Part shown: positions 1 through 6,273 of the stretch, piece after piece
Layout of the letters: each line of letters begins with the position of its first letter
Position numbering within the stretch: the first letter of the stretch is position 1
Assembly (NCBI GenBank): GCA_036555665.1
Contig: DATBKW010000374.1
Span: forward strand, 1 to 7,614
Direction of reading: 5' to 3'
Source of the DNA: JAOPZW01 sp036555665
GTDB lineage: Bacteria; Actinomycetota; Thermoleophilia; Solirubrobacterales; Solirubrobacteraceae
Length of the DNA: 7,614 nt
Translations under genes and position numbers: made by a program
Notes under the pieces: model-generated
Told to the model about the DNA's origin: nothing
Databases searched by the model: none
What the model saw: only the letters and a program-made list of their open reading frames with translations

Positions 1-2042
1 TGGTCGGAGAGCCCGTGGGGGTGCTCCTCGGCGCTCTGCAGTCGCATCAGGTCCACGACGTTGACCACCCGCACGCGCAACTCGGGCAGGTGCTCGCGCA
101 GCATCGCCGTGGCGGCGAGGACCTCCAGCGTCGGCACGTCGCCGGCGCAGGCGAGCACGACGTCCGGCTCGGCGCCGTCGTCGTTGCTGGCCCACTCCCA
201 GGTGCCGATCCCGCGCGTGCAATGCGTGATCGCGTCGTCCATCGACAGCCAGTCCAGCGACGGCTGCTTGCCCGCCACGACGACGTTGACGTAGTCGCGG
301 CTGCGCAGGCAATGGTCCATCACCGACAGCAGGGTGTTGGCGTCCGGCGGCAGGTAGACGCGGATGATCTCGGCCTTCTTGTTGACCACGTGGTCGATGA
401 ACCCCGGGTCCTGGTGGGAGAAGCCGTTGTGGTCCTGGCGCCAGACGTGCGAGGACAGCAGGTAGTTCAGGGACGCCAGCGGCCGCCGCCACGGGATGCC
501 GCGCGTGACCTTCAGCCACTTGGCGTGCTGGTTGAACATCGAGTCGACGATGTGGATGAAGGCCTCGTAGCAGTTGAAGAGGCCGTGGCGACCGGTGAGC
601 AGGTAGCCCTCCAGCCAGCCCTGGCACAGGTGCTCGCTGAGGACCTCCATGACCCTGCCGTCGGGCGCCAGGTGGTCGTCGCCGTCGCGGCGCTCGGCCA
701 TCCAGGCGCGCTCGGTGACCTCGAGCAGCGCGCCCAGGCGGTTGGAGACGGTCTCGTCGGGCCCGAACACGCGGAAGTTGGCCTCGTCGGCGTTGGCGCG
801 CATGACGTCGCGCAGCCAGCCGCCGAGGACGCGCGTGGCCTCGCTGGTCGTCGTCCCGGGCTCGTCGACCGCGACCGCGTACTCGCGGAAGTCCGGCAGC
901 CGCAGGTCGTGGAGCAGCAGGCCGCCGTTGGCGTGCGGGTTGGCGCCCATGCGGCGATCGCCCTCCGGCGCGAGGTCGGTGATCTCGGGGATGACGGTCC
1001 CGTTCTCGTCGAACAGCTCCTCGGGCCGGTAGGAGCGCATCCAGCCCTCCAGCACCGCGAGGTGATCGGGCCGGTCGGCCAGCTGGGCCAGCGGAACCTG
1101 GTGTGAGCGGAAGCTGCCCTCGGTCCGCTTGCCGTCGACCTCCTTGGGGCCCGTCCAGCCCTTCGGCGTGCGCAGCACGATCATCGGCCAGCGCGGGCGC
1201 TTGACCGCCGCCCCGCCCTCGCGCGCGCCGGCCTGGATCGACCGGATGTCGCCGACCACCTGGTCGAGCGTCTCGGCCATGAGCTGGTGCATCGTCTCGG
1301 GGTCGTTGCCCTCGACGAAGTACGGCTCGTGTCCGTAGCCGGTGAGCAGCGCGCGCAGCTCGTCGTGCGAGATCCGCGCGAGCACGGTCGGGTTGGCGAT
1401 CTTGTAGCCGTTGAGGTGCAGGACCGGCAGCACGGCGCCGTCGCGCGCGGGGTCCAGGAACTTGTTGGAGTGCCAGCTGGCCGCCAGCGGCCCCGTCTCC
1501 GCCTCGCCGTCGCCGATCACGCAGCAGACGAGGAGGTCGGGGTTGTCGAAGGCGGCGCCGTAGGCGTGCACCAGCGCGTAGCCGAGCTCGCCGCCCTCGT
1601 GGATCGAGCCCGGCGTCTCGGGAGCGACGTGGCTCGGGATCCCGCCCGGGAACGAGAACTGGCGGAAGAGCCGGCGCAGACCCTCCTCGTCGCCGCTGAT
1701 GCTCGGATAGACCTCGCTGTACGTGCCCTCCAGGTAGGTGCTCGCGACGAGCCCCGGCCCGCCGTGCCCCGGCCCGGTGATGAAGATGGCGTCGACGTCG
1801 TTGGCGCGGATGACGCGATTGAGGTGCGCGTAGAGGAAGTTCAGCCCGGGCGTCGTGCCCCAGTGCCCGAGCAGGCGCGGTTTGACGTGCTCGAGGCGCA
1901 GCGGCTCGCGCAGCAGCGGATTGTCGAGCAGGTAGATCTGGCCGACCGACAGGTAGTTCGCCGCACGCCACCAGGCGTCCATGCGGCGCAGCTCGTCGGG
2001 CGCGAGCGGTCCCTGCGAAGCGGCGGTCTGGGTCTCGGTCAT
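1..2042 (-). CDS. xfp: Phosphoketolase (xylulose-5-phosphate/fructose-6-phosphate), C-terminus cut by window edge
   Basis: Thiamine-diphosphate enzyme of the cytoplasm that cleaves xylulose-5-phosphate (and usually fructose-6-phosphate) with phosphate to acetyl phosphate plus glyceraldehyde-3-phosphate (or erythrose-4-phosphate). Translating the minus strand from the ATG at 2042 gives 680 uninterrupted codons. Family hallmarks are in order: GHWGTTPG at residues 59-66, GPGHGGPG at 90-97, SFPGGIPSHVAPETPGS at 130-146, the ThDP/Mg motif GDGEAETG at 177-184 with N211-G-Y, LEGYLLTGRHG at 477-487 carrying the presumed catalytic glutamate E478, and DHNGFSHQDPGF at 537-548. The family is usually about 790-830 residues, so roughly the last 110-150 are off the left edge. 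The start is supported by GGGAG at 2049-2053, 6 nt upstream. It is divergent from the membrane-protein gene and shares a 171-bp spacer with it. Identification is firm; substrate preference (Xpk versus Xfp) cannot be read from the sequence. Confidence 0.97.
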   Translation of the reverse strand, partial: MTETQTAASQGPLAPDELRRMDAWWRAANYLSVGQIYLLDNPLLREPLRLEHVKPRLLGHWGTTPGLNFLYAHLNRVIRANDVDAIFITGPGHGGPGLVASTYLEGTYSEVYPSISGDEEGLRRLFRQFSFPGGIPSHVAPETPGSIHEGGELGYALVHAYGAAFDNPDLLVCCVIGDGEAETGPLAASWHSNKFLDPARDGAVLPVLHLNGYKIANPTVLARISHDELRALLTGYGHEPYFVEGNDPETMHQLMAETLDQVVGDIRSIQAGAREGGAAVKRPRWPMIVLRTPKGWTGPKEVDGKRTEGSFRSHQVPLAQLADRPDHLAVLEGWMRSYRPEELFDENGTVIPEITDLAPEGDRRMGANPHANGGLLLHDLRLPDFREYAVAVDEPGTTTSEATRVLGGWLRDVMRANADEANFRVFGPDETVSNRLGALLEVTERAWMAERRDGDDHLAPDGRVMEVLSEHLCQGWLEGYLLTGRHGLFNCYEAFIHIVDSMFNQHAKWLKVTRGIPWRRPLASLNYLLSSHVWRQDHNGFSHQDPGFIDHVVNKKAEIIRVYLPPDANTLLSVMDHCLRSRDYVNVVVAGKQPSLDWLSMDDAITHCTRGIGTWEWASNDDGAEPDVVLACAGDVPTLEVLAATAMLREHLPELRVRVVNVVDLMRLQSAEEHPHGLSD

Positions 2043-2092
2043 GGGTCGCTCCCGTGGTCGCGTTGCGGTCGGCGGCCTTCAGAAAACTACGG

Positions 2093-2119
2093 ACTCCGCC
2101 CCCGACCGGACTGCGGAGT
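2093..2119. repeat. Inverted repeat ACTCCGC-N13-GCGGAGT, possible operator
   Basis: The arms at 2093-2099 and 2113-2119 are exact reverse complements with a 13-nt spacer. The centre-to-centre distance is 20 nt, about two helical turns, as for a dimeric regulator binding one face of DNA. If the minus-strand TAGTTT at 2084-2089 is the xfp -10 box, the arms sit between -10 and -35 and just upstream of -35, an arrangement suited to repression. Seven-base arms in GC-rich DNA can arise by chance, so this is only a candidate. Confidence 0.35.
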
Positions 2120-2123
2120 TTCA

Positions 2124-2142
2124 CGGAATCCGAACCGTTCCG
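2124..2142. repeat. Inverted repeat CGGAA-N9-TTCCG
   Basis: CGGAA at 2124-2128 and TTCCG at 2138-2142 are reverse complements around a 9-nt spacer. The left half also reads as the small palindrome CGGAATCCG (2124-2132). It lies 4 nt from the ACTCCGC repeat, so the two may be parts of one composite binding site in the divergent promoter region. Arms are short and chance occurrence is quite possible. Confidence 0.22.
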
Positions 2143-2213
2143 GACGCGGATGGCGCTCCGAGCACTCCCGAGAAGACTGGCGGCGTCACCACATTCGCAG
2201 AACGGGAGTAGAC

Positions 2214-2777
2214 ATGAGCAAGCTGTTTGAGTACGGGGGCATCGTCGCCAGCGTCGTGCTGATCGCGCTCGGCGTCGGCACCGTCATCGTCGGCTTCAAC
2301 GGCCGCGACCGCGTCCACAACGACCTCGCCCGCGAGCAGATCGTGGGGACGCCCGACTCGAGCATTCCCAACCAGCTCGTCGACAACGGCAGCAAGGCCG
2401 AGGCCTTCGCCAAGACGATGCGCAAGCACACCCTCGAGGCCACCGGCGGCCAGACCTATTCCCAGATGCCTCGCTACATGGGCAAGGACGGCAAGCCGAC
2501 CAACGACGAGAAGGCAGCCGCCGTCGATCCCAAGAGCGGCAAGCCGGTCGACAACCCGGCCCGCAACATCTGGGTCACCGAGACGGCGCTGACGACCGCG
2601 TTGCACTCGTCGTACTTCGCCGAGAGCGTGGCGACCTTCGCGATCGTCATGGGCTTCGCTCTCATGATCACCGGCGCCGGCTTCCTGGTCCTCACACTGC
2701 GCGTCCTGCAGCGATTCGGGCGGGAGCCCGAGCCGGATCTCGTGGGGACGTCCGGGAAGGTGGCCGTCACGAGCTGA
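2214..2777 (+). CDS. Two-pass membrane protein of unknown function with a large external loop
   Basis: 187 residues starting at the ATG at 2214, chosen because GGGAG at 2204-2208 lies 5 nt upstream; the frame stays open further upstream, but that part is antisense to xfp and has no signal of its own. Hydrophobic segments span about residues 8-28 and 139-163. Basic residues after the second segment (RVLQRFGR) and the short N-terminus suggest both ends are cytoplasmic, with a 110-residue loop outside. The loop carries two conserved-looking stretches, HTLEATGGQTYSQM (72-85) and VTETALTTALHSSYFAE (121-137), separated by a lysine/proline-rich part. There are no cysteines, catalytic motif or signal-peptidase site. 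From memory, similar actinobacterial proteins exist and are sometimes labelled 'aromatic ring-opening dioxygenase LigA', a name this sequence gives no reason to accept. Transcription is likely monocistronic, ended by the hairpin at 2809-2835. Confidence 0.9.
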   Translation: MSKLFEYGGIVASVVLIALGVGTVIVGFNGRDRVHNDLAREQIVGTPDSSIPNQLVDNGSKAEAFAKTMRKHTLEATGGQTYSQMPRYMGKDGKPTNDEKAAAVDPKSGKPVDNPARNIWVTETALTTALHSSYFAESVATFAIVMGFALMITGAGFLVLTLRVLQRFGREPEPDLVGTSGKVAVTS

Positions 2778-2808
2778 GCCGCCTTCGCTTCGTCCGGTCC
2801 CACCTGCG

Positions 2809-2835
2809 GAAGCCCCCCGGCCACCGGGGGGCTTC
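2809..2835 (+). terminator. Strong hairpin terminator after the membrane-protein gene
   Basis: A perfect 12-bp stem (GAAGCCCCCCGG at 2809-2820 with CCGGGGGGCTTC at 2824-2835) closes a 3-nt loop (CCA), 31 nt after the stop codon. No uninterrupted T-run follows, only TGTGTACGTGTTTTC, which is common for high-GC actinobacterial terminators. It separates the membrane-protein transcript from the stress operon that follows. The stem is equally stable in either direction. Confidence 0.85.
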
Positions 2836-2844
2836 TGTGTACGT

Positions 2845-2870
2845 GTTTTCCCGCAGCAGCTCTCGGGTTT
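2845..2870 (+). promoter_or_regulatory. Candidate SigB/SigF-type general-stress promoter for the usp operon
   Basis: GTTT at 2845-2848 and GGGTTT at 2865-2870 are separated by 16 nt. The actinobacterial SigB/SigF stress-sigma consensus is GTTT, about 15-17 nt, then GGGTAT or GGGTAA, so the -35 matches and the -10 differs at one central base. It sits in the right place, after the upstream terminator and about 60 nt before the first usp start codon. A stress-sigma promoter would suit universal stress protein genes. The motif is short, and no other usp promoter is available here to compare. Confidence 0.4.
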
Positions 2871-2937
2871 GCCGCGGATGGCGCAGACGGGCTCGGCGAG
2901 GACGATCAGGGCACCGATTGGGAGAAAGGAAGCACCG

Positions 2938-3843
2938 ATGTTCAACAGGATCGTCGTCGGTATCGACGCCCGCCAGGGCGGACGCGACGCTCTGGCCCTC
3001 GCGGAACGCCTGGCGCGAGCCTTCAACGGCGAGCTCATCGCCGTCCATGCCTATCCCTACGACTACTACGTCAGCCGTGGCGCAAGTGCGGACTTCGAGG
3101 CCGTCATGCACACGACCGCGCAGGAGACGCTCAGTGGCGAGCTCGAGCGCGCCGGAGTCAGCGCCGACGCGATCGCCATCTCCGACAGCTCGCCCGGCCG
3201 CGCACTGCACCGGATCGCCGAGCGCCGCGACGCCGACCTCATCGTGGTCGGCTCCGCGCATCGCGGCCGCATCGGGCGCGTGCTCGCGGGCGACGTGACG
3301 GCCGGCACGCTGCACGGCTCGCCGTGCGCGGTCCTTGTCGCACCGGCGGGCTACGCCGAGCACGGCAAGAAGCTCGCGACCGTCGGCGTCGGCTACGACG
3401 GCTCGCCCGAGTCGCAGGCGGCCCTTGAGCTGGCGCACGATCTCGCCAAGGGCATCGGCGCGCGCCTGCGCGTGATCGATGTCGTCGTGCCCGTCGAGCC
3501 GGGCGGCCCGTTCAGCGCGTACCACCCCGACTGGACCGAGCACGCGCGCGTGCGCCGCGAGGAGGCCGAGGAGCGCCTCGAGGCGGTCCTCGCCGAGCTC
3601 GGCGAGATCGCCACCGGCGACATCGCCTTCGGCGATCCCGCTCGCGAGCTGGCCTTCGAGGGCAACCACCTCGACCTGCTGATCACCGGCTCGCGCGGAT
3701 ACGGCCCGGTCCGCCGGCTGATGCTCGGCAGCACCTCGGCCAAGCTCGTCCACGAGGCGCCCTGCCCCGTGATGGTGCTCACGCGCAGCGCCAGGCACGC
3801 CCACGAGGACGAGGAGTCAGCGGCGGCCGCGCACGCGTCCTGA
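2938..3843 (+). CDS. Tandem-domain universal stress protein (UspA family), first copy
   Basis: 301 residues, two Usp domains (about 1-137 and 145-284). These are cytoplasmic alpha/beta nucleotide-binding proteins induced by stress or growth arrest. Each domain opens with the usual beta strand: RIVVGID (4-10) and TVGVGYDGSPES (148-159). Domain 2 has a complete ATP-binding motif G-2x-G-9x-G-S (G251, G254, G264, S265, within GSRGYGPVRRLMLGS). In domain 1 the equivalent segment is GSAHRGRIGRVLAGD (105-119), with H108 for the second glycine and D119 for Ser/Thr. The C-terminal tail (283-301) is rich in His, acidic residues and Ala. The ATG at 2938 is chosen because AAAGGA ends 7 nt upstream and translation from there begins at the fold's first strand; an in-frame TTG at 2869 would add a tail without Usp features. 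First gene of the operon, 33 nt before the second copy. Confidence 0.95.
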   Translation: MFNRIVVGIDARQGGRDALALAERLARAFNGELIAVHAYPYDYYVSRGASADFEAVMHTTAQETLSGELERAGVSADAIAISDSSPGRALHRIAERRDADLIVVGSAHRGRIGRVLAGDVTAGTLHGSPCAVLVAPAGYAEHGKKLATVGVGYDGSPESQAALELAHDLAKGIGARLRVIDVVVPVEPGGPFSAYHPDWTEHARVRREEAEERLEAVLAELGEIATGDIAFGDPARELAFEGNHLDLLITGSRGYGPVRRLMLGSTSAKLVHEAPCPVMVLTRSARHAHEDEESAAAAHAS

Positions 3844-3876
3844 GCGCCGCCAGATGTTCAACGAGGAGACCACACC

Positions 3877-4731
3877 ATGTTCGAGACCATCGTCGTCGGT
3901 GTCGAGGGTCGCGAGGGCGGGCGCGCAGCGCTTGCCCTCGCCGGGGCGCTGCAGCGCGCCCTCGGCAGCCACGTCGTCGCCGTCACCGCCTATCCCCACG
4001 ACCACCCCCTGACGCGCGGAAGCAGCCCGGCGTACGATGCCGCCGTGGAGGAGGACGCCGAGCGCGTGATCGCCGCCGAGGCGACCGCCGCCGGCCTGGA
4101 GGCCAGGGCGCTCGCGGTGCCGGACAGCTCACCGGCGCGCGCGCTGCACCACGTCGCCGAGCGCGAGGGTGCGGGCCTCATCATCGTCGGCTCCGATCAC
4201 CAGGGTCCCGCCGGCCGCGTGCTCGCGGGCGGCGTCACCAACGGGACCCTGTACGGCGCGCCCTGCCCCGTGGCGGTCGCGCCGCTGGGCCTCGCCGGCA
4301 CGGCAGCCACGGTGCGCACCGTCGGCGTCGGCTACGACGCATCGCCCGAGTCCGAGCGGGCGCTCGAGCTCGCCGTGAATCTCGCCGGCCTCACCAACGC
4401 GAAGCTCGAGCTCATGTGCGTGCTGGCTGCACCAGTGCCGCCGGGCGAGGAGTCCACCGCGCTGGTGACCGAGGCCGCGCGCGCGATCGGCGATCGCGCA
4501 AGCGTGTGGACCGCCCAGGGCGTCCCCGACGTGGAGCTGGCGCGCCGCAGCTCGCAGCTCGACCTGCTCGTCATCGGGTCGCGCGGCTACGGGCCGCTCA
4601 GGCGCCTGATGCTCGGCAGCACCTCGGTGCAGCTCGTCCGCTCGGCGTCGTGCCCGGTCATCGTGCTGCCCCGCGGAGCCGAGGAGACCGCCGCTCCGCC
4701 GTACGCCCTCGCGGCCACCGGCGACGCGTGA
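3877..4731 (+). CDS. Tandem-domain universal stress protein (UspA family), second copy
   Basis: 284 residues, again two Usp domains (about 1-137 and 145-268), clearly paralogous to the preceding protein. Domain 2 keeps the complete nucleotide motif GSRGYGPLRRLMLGS (G234, G237, G247, S248). Domain 1 has GSDHQGPAGRVLAGG (105-119), with H108 and G119 at the same two variant positions as its neighbour. The first strand reads IVVGVE, so the aspartate that commonly contacts the nucleotide in Usp proteins is E10 here. Linker and C-terminal tail differ from the first copy; this one has a shorter insert between strands of domain 2. The start has GAGGAG at 3863-3868, 8 nt upstream. Its TGA (4729-4731) shares one base with the next gene's ATG, so coupled translation is likely. 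Confidence 0.95.
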   Translation: MFETIVVGVEGREGGRAALALAGALQRALGSHVVAVTAYPHDHPLTRGSSPAYDAAVEEDAERVIAAEATAAGLEARALAVPDSSPARALHHVAEREGAGLIIVGSDHQGPAGRVLAGGVTNGTLYGAPCPVAVAPLGLAGTAATVRTVGVGYDASPESERALELAVNLAGLTNAKLELMCVLAAPVPPGEESTALVTEAARAIGDRASVWTAQGVPDVELARRSSQLDLLVIGSRGYGPLRRLMLGSTSVQLVRSASCPVIVLPRGAEETAAPPYALAATGDA

Positions 4732-5921
4732 TGTCCGCCACCGCCGGACGGGCTGAGGAGCCGCTGCGGGTCGTCGTCGCCGGCGGCGGCATCGCCGGCC
4801 TCGAAACGCTCATCGCGCTGCGCGGACTGGTCGGCCATCGTGTCGAGCTGACGCTCGTCACCCCCGAGGACGACTTCGTCATGCGCGCGCTCGAGGTGTT
4901 CGAACCCTTCGGCATGGGCCGTCCGCACCGCTATCCGCTCGCCGAGGTGGCGGCCGACCTCGACGCCACGCTCCACAAGAACACGCTCGCGCGCGTCGAC
5001 CGCGACCGCCACAGCGTCCACCTGGGCTCCGGGATGACGCTGCCCTATGACGTGCTGGTCCTCGCCCTCGGCGCGACCCCCTACCCGGCGTTCGAGCACG
5101 GCACCTCCTTCGCGCGCGCCTACGATCCCGAGAGCTTCGACGAGGTGATCGAGGACCTGCGCGCGGGCCTGGTCGACCGCGTTGCGATCGTCGTGCCGAA
5201 CGGCGCGCCATGGACCCTGCCGGCCTACGAGCTGGCCCTGATGATCGCGGCATTCATCGAGCAGGCGAAGGTGACGCTCGTGACGTCCGAACAGGAGCCG
5301 CTGAGCGCCTTCGGTGCGCCGGCCGGCGAGCTCGTACGCAACGAGCTGGCCGCCGCGGGCGTCGATCTCATCGCCGGCGTGACGGCCGGCGTCCCGCATC
5401 CATCCGTCGTGCAGCTCGCGCCCGATGCGCGCCTCTCGTGCGATCGCATCGTGCACCTGCCGCTCCTGGCCGGGCCGAACACGCGCGGCGTGACCTGCGA
5501 CAGCGCCGGGTTCATCGTCGTCGACGACGGCTTTCGCGTCCGTGGCTCCGACGACGTCTTCGCTGTGGGCGACGGCGCCGCAGGCGAGTACAAGCAGGGC
5601 GGCCTGGCGGCCCAGCAGGCCGACGCCGTCGCCGAGCAGATCGCTTCGCGCGCCGGCGCCGAGCACCCGCCGCGCCCGTACCGGCCGGCCATGCGCGCCC
5701 TGCTGCGCACCGTCGACGGCCCGCGCTACATGCGTGCCGAGCCGCCCGGCGGCGCCGGCGCGGCCGAGGTCTCCGATCAATGCCTGTGGTGGCCGCCGAG
5801 CAAGGTCGCGGCCCGCTGGCTGACGCCGTGGCTGGCGGCCCGCGAGCTCGAGGCGCGGCCGCTGCCGCCGCCGCGCCGGTTGGGGACGGGCGGCATCAGC
5901 CGCTCGGGCAGCGAACCATGA
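4731..5921 (+). CDS. FAD-dependent oxidoreductase, SQR/NDH-2 superfamily, first paralogue
   Basis: 396 residues, a pyridine-nucleotide-disulfide-type flavoprotein. The FAD-binding Rossmann motif is AGGGIAGLE at 17-25, followed by the acidic end of strand 2 near TLVTPEDD (41-48). The second FAD contact is DDVFAVGDGAAG at 274-285 (D281), then KQGGLAAQQADAVA (288-301). The central region, where NDH-2 enzymes carry a GxGxxG for NADH, instead reads VAIVVPNGAPWTLPAYELAL (151-170), which resembles the SQR pattern (K-C-x-G-A-P-x-E) with W161 in place of the catalytic cysteine. Its three cysteines (C237, C256, C351) do not form an evident SQR set. The C-terminus carries LWWPPSKVAARWLTPWLA (352-369), an aromatic amphipathic stretch that may bind membrane. 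Electron donor and acceptor are unknown; quinone reduction is a guess from the superfamily. Start overlaps usp by one base; no separate strong ribosome site. The last bases overlap the next gene by 4 nt. Confidence 0.9.
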   Translation: MSATAGRAEEPLRVVVAGGGIAGLETLIALRGLVGHRVELTLVTPEDDFVMRALEVFEPFGMGRPHRYPLAEVAADLDATLHKNTLARVDRDRHSVHLGSGMTLPYDVLVLALGATPYPAFEHGTSFARAYDPESFDEVIEDLRAGLVDRVAIVVPNGAPWTLPAYELALMIAAFIEQAKVTLVTSEQEPLSAFGAPAGELVRNELAAAGVDLIAGVTAGVPHPSVVQLAPDARLSCDRIVHLPLLAGPNTRGVTCDSAGFIVVDDGFRVRGSDDVFAVGDGAAGEYKQGGLAAQQADAVAEQIASRAGAEHPPRPYRPAMRALLRTVDGPRYMRAEPPGGAGAAEVSDQCLWWPPSKVAARWLTPWLAARELEARPLPPPRRLGTGGISRSGSEP

Positions 5922-6268
5922 GCGCCGATCCCGGTTCGCTGCGGGTGCGCCCATCGGGACCGCAGACGCTCGACGGCACGGGGCTCGTCGCGCTCGACGC
6001 CGTCGGCACGATCGTCGGGCGCGCAACACTGTCGCGCATGTACGGTGCCCGCGGCGAACTGCGGCTCGAGCTCGCGCCCACGGGCATCATCGCGCTCGCG
6101 CTCATCGAGGCGACCGAGCGGGCCGCCCGCGAACGCGGGCTCGTGGCGCTCGAGCTTGACGCATCCGTCACCGGGGACCGCCTCGTGGCGGACCTCCGCC
6201 GCGCCCGAGCCACGCGCGACGAACATCGTGGGACCGACCTGCACGTCACCTGGACCCCGACCGGATAG
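5918..6268 (+). CDS. Small acetyltransferase-like (GNAT-like) protein
   Basis: 116 residues, starting inside the ATGA overlap with the upstream flavoprotein (ATG 5918-5920, TGA 5919-5921), which points to translational coupling. The pattern of strand (LVALDAVGTIVGRATLSRM, 23-41), strand (GELRLELAP, 46-54), helix (ALIEATERAARERG, 61-74) and strand (LVALELDAS, 75-83) resembles the centre of a GNAT acetyltransferase. However, the acetyl-CoA pyrophosphate loop (Q/R-x-x-G-x-G/A) that should precede the helix reads APTGIIALA and is not intact. The protein is also shorter than the usual 140-170 residues. It may be a degenerate GNAT with a binding or structural role, or an unrelated alpha/beta protein. 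No membrane segment or cysteine is present. Its position between two paralogous flavoproteins suggests it works with them. The coding frame is sound; the fold assignment is tentative. Confidence 0.82.
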   Translation: MSADPGSLRVRPSGPQTLDGTGLVALDAVGTIVGRATLSRMYGARGELRLELAPTGIIALALIEATERAARERGLVALELDASVTGDRLVADLRRARATRDEHRGTDLHVTWTPTG

Positions 6269-6273
6269 GGAAC

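Larger units (their letters stand above)
2043..2213. promoter_or_regulatory. Divergent intergenic region between xfp and the membrane-protein gene
   Basis: This 171-bp spacer must hold the promoters of both flanking genes, which point away from each other. On the minus strand, TAGTTT (plus-strand AAACTA at 2084-2089) is a plausible -10 hexamer for xfp and would give a leader of about 35 nt; there is no convincing TTGACA-like -35 at 17 nt. No clear plus-strand promoter was found. Two inverted repeats lie in the middle and are listed separately. The start-proximal ends carry ribosome binding sites for each gene, GGGAG at 2049-2053 (minus) and GGGAG at 2204-2208 (plus). Regulatory role is inferred from layout only. 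Confidence 0.5.

Noticed and set aside
15..2213. Plus-strand open frames across the xfp region, including an upstream extension of the membrane-protein frame from 1287
   Set aside because: They are antisense to a phosphoketolase with all family motifs. The true start at 2214 has a well-spaced ribosome site and begins just before the first membrane segment.
2869..2937. Upstream TTG start adding 23 residues to the first universal stress protein
   Set aside because: The added residues lie outside the Usp fold and overlap the candidate promoter, while ATG 2938 has AAAGGA at good spacing and matches the second copy's start (MF...IVVG).
3854..3862. ATGTTCAAC between the two usp genes, identical to the first three codons of the first usp
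   Set aside because: It is out of frame with the second usp and lacks a ribosome site; nine shared bases could be a relic of duplication or chance and do not define a gene.
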